A DNA stretch of 6,503 nt from assembly GCA_027010905.1 (NCBI GenBank), contig JALVBA010000222.1, positions 1 through 6,503 of the forward strand. The letters are read 5' to 3'. The translations under genes and the position numbers were made by a program. Positions 1-5,232 of the stretch are shown one piece after another. The stretch's first letter is position 1. The number at the start of each line of letters is the position of its first letter. Under the pieces are notes generated by a model. The model was not told the DNA's origin and searched no databases. It was given only the letters and a program-made list of their open reading frames with translations. This DNA is from Marinilabiliaceae bacterium. GTDB lineage: Bacteria > Bacteroidota > Bacteroidia > Bacteroidales > Marinilabiliaceae.

Positions 1-24
1 GCAATAAAAATTATAAGAAAAGAT

Positions 25-32
25 TAACTTTG
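25..32 (+). promoter_or_regulatory. Candidate Bacteroidota -7 promoter box for the yicC-gmk-nadD operon
   Basis: The octamer TAACTTTG matches the Bacteroidota sigma-ABfr -7 consensus TAnnTTTG at every fixed position. It ends 29 bp before the yicC ATG, which would put the transcription start near position 38-40 and leave a short A-rich leader of roughly 22-24 nt. The matching -33 TTTG element would fall at about positions 1-6, where no convincing match is visible, so it is weak or lies outside the window. The motif match is seen directly; promoter function is inferred. Confidence 0.5.
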
Positions 33-61
33 TAATCAAATAAACTCTTAAAGATAATCAG

Positions 62-937
62 ATGATATTCTCAATGACTGGCTACGGTAAAGCCACCTGC
101 ACTCTTCCTCAGAAAAAGATAAACATCGAAATAAGATCTCTCAATAGCAAACAGCTGGATATCAACTCACGTATTCCGGGGCTCTACCGAGAGAAGGAGA
201 TTGAGATACGAAATAAGATAAGTAGTCGTCTTTTCAGAGGGAAGGTGGATATAAGTTTCTTTGTTGAAGCCGAGATACCCGACAGAGTAACAAAGATTAA
301 TCAACAAATTATCGAATCATATTTCCAACAGCTTAAACCGGTGGCCGACAAGTTGAACATTGGTGAGACTTCAGACTTCCTAAGAGTAATTATGCCACTG
401 CCCGATACAACTAAAACAGAGCAGGCTGAACTTAACGAGCAGGAGTGGAAAGAGCTTTCAAAATCTATCGATGGAGCTATTGATGATATTATTACATTCA
501 GGCAACAGGAGGGTGAGGCTTTGAGCAGAGAGGTGACGCAACGAATTGATAACATCAGAAAACTACTTTCCGAAGTTGAACCACACGAGAAGGAGCGCAT
601 AGAGAAGGTAAAGAATCGAATTAAAGATGGATTACAAGCATTGACTGAGAAAAGCAGTGTTGATGAGAATCGCTTTGAGCAAGAGCTGATTTACTACATC
701 GAAAAACTGGACGTTACAGAGGAGAAGGTGCGACTTGCAAATCACCTCGACTATTTCATTGAAACATTAGACTCCAATATGCCGATAGGGAAAAAACTGG
801 GTTTTATATCACAGGAGATTGGCAGAGAGGTTAACACTCTGGGGTCGAAAGCCAATGACGCAGCACTTCAGCGTATAGTTATCCAGATGAAAGATGAGTT
901 GGAAAAAATTAAGGAACAAATTCTTAATGTTCTTTAG
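62..937 (+). CDS. yicC: YicC/YloC family endoribonuclease
   Basis: This 291-residue protein has the usual length and both hallmark ends of the YicC/YloC family. The N-terminal signature MTGYGKA is at residues 5-11. The conserved C-terminal (DUF1732) region includes R204-FEQEL, the D217/E220/E221 acidic cluster and the GREVNTLGSKAND block at about 254-266, where family members carry conserved Glu, Asn, Ser and Lys residues. Characterised relatives are metal-dependent cytoplasmic RNases: E. coli YicC takes part in small-RNA turnover and B. subtilis YloC cleaves RNA. The middle (about 130-200) and extreme C-terminus are charged and probably helical. The ATG at 62 is chosen because it gives the family N-terminus (MIFSMTGYGKA) and follows an A-rich leader without a Shine-Dalgarno. 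It is the first gene of an operon with gmk 15 bp downstream, and yicC-gmk adjacency is a recurrent bacterial arrangement. Nothing appears truncated. The RNA target in this organism is unknown. Confidence 0.93.
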   Translation: MIFSMTGYGKATCTLPQKKINIEIRSLNSKQLDINSRIPGLYREKEIEIRNKISSRLFRGKVDISFFVEAEIPDRVTKINQQIIESYFQQLKPVADKLNIGETSDFLRVIMPLPDTTKTEQAELNEQEWKELSKSIDGAIDDIITFRQQEGEALSREVTQRIDNIRKLLSEVEPHEKERIEKVKNRIKDGLQALTEKSSVDENRFEQELIYYIEKLDVTEEKVRLANHLDYFIETLDSNMPIGKKLGFISQEIGREVNTLGSKANDAALQRIVIQMKDELEKIKEQILNVL

Positions 938-952
938 GACAAATAACAAAAT

Positions 953-1522
953 ATGAAACAAGGTAGACTAATAATTTTTTCGGCTCCGTCAGGCTCGGGG
1001 AAATCCACAATAATTAATTCACTACTGCAAAAAGAGTTTAACCTAAAATTCTCTATCTCCGCCACAAGCAGAGCTCCCAGAGGTGAGGAGAAGGATGGCA
1101 GGGAGTACTATTTCCTTTCGCCCGAGGAGTTTAAGAAGAAGATAGAGAACAACGAACTTCTTGAGTGGGAAGAGGTGTATCCGGACACCTACTACGGAAC
1201 ACTAAAAAGTGAGGTGGAACGAATTACCGCAAAAGGCAACAATGTGATTTTCGACCTTGATGTAGTTGGCGGATTAAACATAAAGAGATTGTACGGTTCA
1301 AAAGCACTTGCCATTTTTGTTCAACCACCTTCGTTGGATGAGTTGATGAGACGGTTGACAAATCGTAGAACCGATACGCCCGAAAAGATCAGAGAGAGGC
1401 TGGCTAAAGCAGAGGAAGAGCTGTCGTATGCAGATAAATTTGATACTGTAATTATAAATGACGACCTTGACAAAGCAATTAATTTAACAGAGGAGGCACT
1501 TGCTAACTTTTTAAGTAAATGA
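953..1522 (+). CDS. gmk: Guanylate kinase
   Basis: This is a cytoplasmic nucleotide kinase that converts GMP and ATP to GDP and ADP, an essential step in GTP and dGTP supply. At 189 residues it is of normal length for bacterial Gmk. The P-loop is APSGSGKST (residues 11-19). The GMP-binding segment SATSRAPRGEEKDGREYYF (36-54) holds the expected Ser36, Arg40, Arg43 and Tyr52. It is followed by the ELLEWEEV...YYGT segment (68-83) with Glu71 and Tyr81, the FDLDVVGG strand (100-107), and the lid region RRLTNRRTDTPEKIRERL (133-150) with its arginines. All expected active-site elements are present. The ATG at 953 gives the standard start just before the first beta strand (GRLIIFSAPSG). No Shine-Dalgarno is visible. 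The stop codon overlaps the nadD start (ATGA at 1519-1522), which suggests translational coupling. Confidence 0.97.
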   Translation: MKQGRLIIFSAPSGSGKSTIINSLLQKEFNLKFSISATSRAPRGEEKDGREYYFLSPEEFKKKIENNELLEWEEVYPDTYYGTLKSEVERITAKGNNVIFDLDVVGGLNIKRLYGSKALAIFVQPPSLDELMRRLTNRRTDTPEKIRERLAKAEEELSYADKFDTVIINDDLDKAINLTEEALANFLSK

Positions 1523-2106
1523 CAAAGCAGAACAAAAATATAGGTCTTTTCTTTGGTTCATTTAATCCAATTCATGTTGGCCATGTGATATTAGCCAATT
1601 ACATGGTTGAGTTTGAAGGGATGGATGAGGTGTGGTTGATTATCAGTCCTCAAAGTCCGTTCAAGAACAAATCAGAACTGACATCTGAAGAGATTAGATT
1701 TGAAATGGTAAGCAGGGCAGTTGATAGACTTAAACGAATAACTGCCAGCAATATTGAGTTTAATATGCCTCAACCATCATACACTATCAACACACTAAAT
1801 CTGTTGGCAGAAAAATATTCACACAACCAATTCCATCTGATAATGGGTAGTGACAATATCATCAATATCAGACGATGGAGAGAGGCGGACACGATTATAA
1901 ACAGATACCCCATACTTGTATATCCCCGAAACGGATATGCAATAAATACTGAAGAGTTAACCGACAAAACAAAAATTACAAATGCCCCGGTGGTTGATAT
2001 CTCATCTACAATGATACGTGAGTGGATTAGTGCAGGACACGACGTGCGTGCCTTCATGCCTTATGGTGTTTTTGAATATATTGAAGAGAATAGGTTGTAT
2101 AGGTAA
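1519..2106 (+). CDS. nadD: Nicotinate-nucleotide adenylyltransferase
   Basis: NadD transfers AMP from ATP to nicotinate mononucleotide to make deamido-NAD, the penultimate step of NAD synthesis in the cytoplasm. The 195-residue protein carries the nucleotidyltransferase signature GSFNPIHVGH (residues 13-22, HxGH at 19-22), the SPQSPFK segment (43-49), the SYTINTL segment (87-93) that shapes the nicotinate site, GSDNIINIRRW (110-120), and the C-terminal ISSTMIR motif (161-167) that contacts the ATP phosphates. The order and length are those of the family. The start overlaps the gmk stop by four bases. This is the last gene of the forward operon, and its TAA stop (2104-2106) abuts the A-rich heptad repeats that follow, so the repeat tract begins essentially at the stop codon. 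Its function is independent of its neighbours apart from a shared nucleotide-metabolism theme with gmk. Confidence 0.95.
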   Translation: MTKQNKNIGLFFGSFNPIHVGHVILANYMVEFEGMDEVWLIISPQSPFKNKSELTSEEIRFEMVSRAVDRLKRITASNIEFNMPQPSYTINTLNLLAEKYSHNQFHLIMGSDNIINIRRWREADTIINRYPILVYPRNGYAINTEELTDKTKITNAPVVDISSTMIREWISAGHDVRAFMPYGVFEYIEENRLYR

Positions 2107-2179
2107 AAAGGCAAAAGCTGAGCGATAGCGAAGTCCCGGGCATCGAGATGAAAAAGTCAAAAGGCAAAAGTGAAAAGTA
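2106..2179. repeat. Interrupted AAAAGnn heptad repeats
   Basis: Four perfect-phase heptads lie at 2152-2179: AAAAGTC, AAAAGGC, AAAAGTG and AAAAGTA. Two more (AAAAGGC, AAAAGCT) lie at 2106-2119, so the 12-mer AAAAGGCAAAAG occurs at both 2106-2117 and 2159-2170. The two groups are separated by a less A-rich block (2118-2151) containing GCGATAGCG, CCCGGG and CATCGAGATG. The tract lies between the ends of two convergent genes and encodes no credible protein. It may be a dispersed intergenic repeat or the product of replication slippage. The periodicity is seen directly; the origin is inferred. Confidence 0.7.
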
Positions 2180-2197
2180 TGCAGTAACAACCCGGAA

Positions 2198-2225
2198 CCT
2201 GAAACAAGAAATCCGAAACAAGAAA
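2198..2225. repeat. 14-bp tandem repeat, two copies
   Basis: CCTGAAACAAGAAA (2198-2211) is followed immediately by TCCGAAACAAGAAA (2212-2225), with the 11-mer GAAACAAGAAA identical in both. The preceding CCCGGAACCT looks like a degenerate further unit. The repeat ends 12 bp before the stop codon of the convergent nuclease gene. It is non-coding and its function is unknown. Confidence 0.65.
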
Positions 2226-2237
2226 CTCCCGCGTTTA

Positions 2238-3284
2238 TCACTCCTCCTCCTCCTTAAATATCAGAATATACACCGGGAAGTGGTCGCTGTAGCCGGCCTT
2301 ATAGCTATCTCCAACGTAAGTACGATGCAGATAGCCTTTATATTTCCCCCACCTATTTACCAACATATTATCATTAAAAACATGAGCTGCCTTGAATTTG
2401 TATGTTGAGTCATCGCCATCCAAAAATGGTTGAGTAATAATTATCTGATCAAAAAGAATCCAGTTATGGTGGTAGGTCAGCGACCCTATTCCATTTTTGT
2501 ATAGCTTATACATTGTATTGTACATATCACCCTCCTTTAGCTTATTTTTGTTACCAACAGCTTTCAGATGAATATTCACACTCTCATTCATTGGTTCATC
2601 ATTAAAGTCGCCCATAACAACCACTTTGGCATTAGGATTAATTGCTGTTATGGAGTCAACAATCGATCTGGAAAGATCAGCTGCCGCATTACGTTGCGGA
2701 CGGCTTTTACTCTTACCACTCCTTCGCGACGGCCAATGATTAACAACAAAGTGCATCTCTTCACCGTTAAATATTCCTGAAACAACCAATTGGTCGCGGG
2801 TATATACTCTTCTACCCCCATTTTTGGTTATCATCAACGGTACAGAACTCGAGTGCGTTACCTTAAAATAGCGGGGCTGATACAGCAGTGCCACGTCAAT
2901 GCCCCTCTTATCGGGTGAATTGTAGTGTACTATTTTCATGTTCAAATCCTTAAGAGGTTCAGCCTTAACAAGATCTTCCAGAACGCTTCTGTTCTCTATC
3001 TCACAAACACCAAGTATTGCAGGTCCCGGCACCCCATCCTTCTCACCAATCTTAGAGATTGCAGTGGCCATATTATTAATCTTCTCCCAATATTTGTCAC
3101 CCGTCCATCTCTTTGAACCGGCGGGCGTAAACTCCGTGTCATAAATACCCGGAGTGTTGATAGTATCGAAGAGATTTTCCATATTATAAAAGGCTATTAC
3201 ACTAGCTTTGTCACTTTGAGTTGTAAACATATTTCCAACAAAAAGTGATATTATAAGTAGGGAGAGGATAATTTTAATTTTCAT
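2238..3284 (-). CDS. Secreted endonuclease/exonuclease/phosphatase-family protein
   Basis: This 348-residue protein has a likely N-terminal signal peptide: basic MKIK, a hydrophobic stretch at about residues 5-20, and no lipobox cysteine. It should therefore act in the periplasm or outside the cell. The rest is an EEP (DNase I-like) domain with its motifs in order: FYNMENLFD (32-40, metal and phosphate side), CEIEN (94-98, metal-binding Glu), DKRGIDVALLY (125-135), NHWPSRRSG (182-190, catalytic His), GDFND (225-229), FDQIII (278-283) and GYSDHFPV (331-338, catalytic Asp-His). The catalytic set appears complete, so a metal-dependent phosphodiesterase or nuclease is likely, but EEP members also cleave sugar, lipid or inositol phosphates and the substrate cannot be read. 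The start is the ATG at 3284; the TTG at 3293 would add three residues and is less likely. The protein ends in four Glu encoded by GAG repeats (2241-2252). It is convergent with nadD and lies 89 bp after the AHSA1 gene. Confidence 0.88.
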   Translation of the reverse strand: MKIKIILSLLIISLFVGNMFTTQSDKASVIAFYNMENLFDTINTPGIYDTEFTPAGSKRWTGDKYWEKINNMATAISKIGEKDGVPGPAILGVCEIENRSVLEDLVKAEPLKDLNMKIVHYNSPDKRGIDVALLYQPRYFKVTHSSSVPLMITKNGGRRVYTRDQLVVSGIFNGEEMHFVVNHWPSRRSGKSKSRPQRNAAADLSRSIVDSITAINPNAKVVVMGDFNDEPMNESVNIHLKAVGNKNKLKEGDMYNTMYKLYKNGIGSLTYHHNWILFDQIIITQPFLDGDDSTYKFKAAHVFNDNMLVNRWGKYKGYLHRTYVGDSYKAGYSDHFPVYILIFKEEEE

Positions 3285-3373
3285 TTTATTCAATAGAAGA
3301 TAAACTAATACATATTAATAATACTGACACTTGCTGTGTGGTTTCAAGCCATGCTGAAGGTTTAGTAACTTAA

Positions 3374-3760
3374 TCACTTTACCTCAACAAAGTCCTTTAC
3401 AGCGGAGAAGTAGTTTTCCAACCATCCCTCTTTTATATCATCAAAATCGTCAATTGGGATATTTGTATGATTTACCTCAATCTGGGTTTTAGTACCCTGT
3501 TTGAAAAGTTTCATTGTAACTATTGATGGTTTATCCTGATTGCCGAAATACCACTCCTGAACAATTTTAAAGTTCTCTTCGAACTCAATATTCTTACCAC
3601 AAATATCTCCGTCCCACAACTCAAACTCACTCCCCGGCTCAGTAGACATCTTTGCGGGGTAGCCTGTCCATAGCTCAATAGCCAAAGGGCGAGTCAGTGC
3701 GGTATATACATCTTCGGGTTCAGCGGCAATTTTTATCCTGAATTTCAAATCTTTTGTCAT
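3374..3760 (-). CDS. AHSA1-like SRPBCC (START-fold) domain protein
   Basis: This small 128-residue protein appears to be a single SRPBCC domain of the AHSA1 type (the family is named after activator of Hsp90 ATPase). The visible pattern is an N-terminal strand (LKFRIKIAAEP, 5-15), then the typical VYTALTRPLAIELWTG helix region (18-33), FELWDGDICGKNIE (46-59), a QEWYF strand, a series of beta strands, and the long C-terminal helix GWLENYFSAVKDFVE (112-126) that usually closes the hydrophobic cavity. There is no signal peptide, so it should be cytoplasmic. Proteins of this size usually bind a hydrophobic ligand or act as small chaperone-like factors, and most bacterial members have no assigned role. 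Hsp90 activation should not be assumed. It follows the oxidoreductase gamma gene on the same strand with a 77-bp gap, so co-transcription is possible. The ATG at 3760 follows an A-rich stretch without a Shine-Dalgarno. Confidence 0.82.
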   Translation of the reverse strand: MTKDLKFRIKIAAEPEDVYTALTRPLAIELWTGYPAKMSTEPGSEFELWDGDICGKNIEFEENFKIVQEWYFGNQDKPSIVTMKLFKQGTKTQIEVNHTNIPIDDFDDIKEGWLENYFSAVKDFVEVK

Positions 3761-3804
3761 TGTTTCTTTATCATTAATTCACTCATTAGAACAGCTATAA
3801 CTTA

Positions 3805-3824
3805 CGATATAGGATGTAATATCG
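3805..3824 (-). other. Small hairpin after the gamma-subunit gene
   Basis: CGATAT (3805-3810) and ATATCG (3819-3824) form a 6-bp inverted repeat around an 8-nt loop, starting 14 nt after the gamma stop codon. It is flanked by direct copies of AACAGC (3790-3795 and 3826-3831). No T-run follows on the transcribed strand, so it does not look like an intrinsic terminator. RNA processing, stability or chance are all possible. Confidence 0.3.
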
Positions 3825-3837
3825 CAACAGCCCTGCT

Positions 3838-4380
3838 CTATATTTTCTTTACTATCTCTCCTCCTCTGGTTATGGCTTTTTCATTTAACGGAATAAGGTG
3901 GTGATGGCGTTCAGGAAGCGATTTCTTCAGCCCTTTCAGCACATTCTCCATTTTAACAAGATCATGAAGTTTCAGATAAGCACCCAAAATAATCATATTA
4001 AATGTTTTGGCCGATTTCATTCTGGCAGCCTCAACAGTTGCATCAACTCTGTAGATACTTATATCTTTACGGGTAGGGTGATGTGTTATTCCGTTACCAT
4101 CGTAAATTAGTAATCCCCCCGGCCTTACCATACTCTCAAATTTATCGAGCGATTGTTGATTAAGAATTATTGCCGTATCAAACTCATGTAAAATTGGAGA
4201 GCTGATACTCTCATCACTTAGGATTACCGTTACGTTGGCCGTTCCTCCGCGCATCTCAGGTCCGTACGAAGGCATCCACGAAACTTCCATATCCTGCATC
4301 ACACCAGAATAGGCAAGAATCTTACCCATAGAAAGAACTCCCTGACCGCCAAAACCCGCTATAATTATCTCTTCTTTCAT
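3838..4380 (-). CDS. vorC: 2-oxoacid:ferredoxin oxidoreductase, gamma subunit
   Basis: This is the gamma (PF01558-type) subunit of a four-gene 2-oxoacid:ferredoxin oxidoreductase, 180 residues long, the normal size for a stand-alone subunit. The N-terminus has the family signature IIIAGFGGQGV (5-15), followed by WMPSYGPEMRGGTANVTVILSD (35-56), which includes the conserved SYGPEMRGG, and then FDTAIILNQQSLDKF and GGLLIYDGN. In structurally known relatives this domain helps form the CoA-binding and inter-subunit surfaces. It has no cofactor-binding cysteine motif of its own. It is the third oxidoreductase subunit gene after the alpha and beta genes, but unlike those two it is separated by an 84-bp gap that holds a nested inverted repeat. 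The ATG at 4380 gives MKEEIIIAGFGGQG, the expected start. The symbol follows the vor naming used for this Bacteroidales type; korC would be equally reasonable because the substrate is not determined. Confidence 0.9.
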   Translation of the reverse strand: MKEEIIIAGFGGQGVLSMGKILAYSGVMQDMEVSWMPSYGPEMRGGTANVTVILSDESISSPILHEFDTAIILNQQSLDKFESMVRPGGLLIYDGNGITHHPTRKDISIYRVDATVEAARMKSAKTFNMIILGAYLKLHDLVKMENVLKGLKKSLPERHHHLIPLNEKAITRGGEIVKKI

Positions 4381-4397
4381 CTTTTAAATGTTTATCT

Positions 4398-4460
4398 GTT
4401 TAATTGTCTGTTCGTTATATTCAAAGTACGATAAACCAATTATCGGAATAACGAATTAAC
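4398..4460 (-). other. Nested inverted repeat between the beta and gamma subunit genes
   Basis: The gap contains a perfect 8-bp inverted repeat, TTCGTTAT (4411-4418) and ATAACGAA (4448-4455). Inside it is a 6-bp hairpin, CGATAA (4429-4434) and TTATCG (4440-4445), with a 5-nt loop. Outside it, GTTTAATT (4398-4405) can pair with AATTAAC (4454-4460) with a bulge, partly overlapping the 8-bp arm. In the minus-strand transcript this could fold into an extended stem-loop with an asymmetric internal loop just after the beta stop codon. No T-tract follows, so it is not a typical terminator. The repeats are seen directly; folding and function are inferred. Confidence 0.5.
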
Positions 4461-4464
4461 AACT

Positions 4465-5229
4465 CTATTCATCCTTTATATCACCAAGCGGGTATACAGG
4501 AAACATATTTTCAACCATCCAGTTGTTAGCCTTCACAGGTGTCATCCTCCATCCCGAATTACATGTTGAAACCACCTCTACAATAGAGGTTCCTTTTTTG
4601 GCTATTTGGTTTTCAAAAGCTTTTCTGAGTGCTATTTTAGTTTTCCTTACACTACCGGGTGTATGCACTGCCTGACGCGTAACATAACAGGTGCCCGGAA
4701 GAGTGGCCAATATCTCAGTTATCTTAATTGGATAACCATCGCGCTTGAGGTCACGACCCGCAGGACAGGTTGATGCAACCATCCCTTCGATGGTAGTAGG
4801 AGCCATCTGTCCTCCTGTCATTCCGTAGATGCCGTTATTGATAAAGACAATTGTAATATCCTCACCCCTGTTACAGGCATGAATAGTTTCAGCAGTACCG
4901 ATTGCTGCTAAGTCGCCATCGCCCTGATAGGTAAAGACAAACTTGTCGGGCATAAGCCTTTTAACAGCTGTGGCAACAGCAGGTGCTCTTCCGTGAGCAG
5001 CCTCATGCCAGTCGATATGAAGATAGTTATAGGCCAAAACAGAACATCCTACAGGAGCAACTCCAATAACACTGTTCTGAATATCCATATCTTCGATAAC
5101 CTCAGCGATAAGATTGTGCACAACACCATGGCTACAGCCCGGACAGTAGTGCATCTCCATGTCGGTTAAAACCTTGCTCTTTTTAAAAACTAAGTTTTCG
5201 GGTTTTATTATATCTTTAATATCAATCAT
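4465..5229 (-). CDS. vorA: 2-oxoacid:ferredoxin oxidoreductase, beta (TPP-binding) subunit
   Basis: The 254-residue beta subunit binds thiamine pyrophosphate, on which the 2-oxoacid is decarboxylated before electrons pass to ferredoxin. The N-terminal HYCPGCSHG (27-35) carries the conserved CPGC. PVGCSV (59-64) and the HEAAHGRAPAVATAVK segment (75-90) follow. The TPP/Mg site is GDGDLAAIG (103-111) with NNGIYGMTGGQMAPTT (131-146), matching the GDG...NN pattern of TPP enzymes. The length is normal for the separate-subunit type, which is shorter than the fused pyruvate oxidoreductases. The start lies 3 bp after the alpha stop codon, and a perfect AGGAGG sits 7 nt upstream, so translation is probably coupled to alpha. 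The symbol vorA is provisional; korB is the corresponding name if the substrate is 2-oxoglutarate. No odd residue or truncation is apparent. Confidence 0.92.
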   Translation of the reverse strand: MIDIKDIIKPENLVFKKSKVLTDMEMHYCPGCSHGVVHNLIAEVIEDMDIQNSVIGVAPVGCSVLAYNYLHIDWHEAAHGRAPAVATAVKRLMPDKFVFTYQGDGDLAAIGTAETIHACNRGEDITIVFINNGIYGMTGGQMAPTTIEGMVASTCPAGRDLKRDGYPIKITEILATLPGTCYVTRQAVHTPGSVRKTKIALRKAFENQIAKKGTSIVEVVSTCNSGWRMTPVKANNWMVENMFPVYPLGDIKDE

Positions 5230-5232
5230 TAT

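Noticed and set aside
301..600. Reverse open frame of 99 codons within yicC
   Set aside because: It is antisense to a well-conserved family protein, rich in Ser and Cys in the way antisense frames of charged helical proteins often are, and shows no domain.
2148..2408. Forward open frame of 86 codons running from the repeat region into the nuclease gene
   Set aside because: Its start lies in the A-rich heptads, its second half is antisense to a well-supported EEP-family gene, and the translation is low-complexity basic sequence followed by no recognisable domain.
3285..3293. TTG start at 3293 for the nuclease gene
   Set aside because: The ATG at 3284 gives a normal signal-peptide start (MKIK followed by a hydrophobic segment) and ATG is strongly preferred; the TTG adds only three residues.
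3285..3373. Possible promoter for the nuclease gene in the 89-bp gap
   Set aside because: No match to TAnnTTTG is present; the nearest A/T-rich candidates differ at two or more fixed positions. A small ACAC/GTGT hairpin here has only 4-bp arms.
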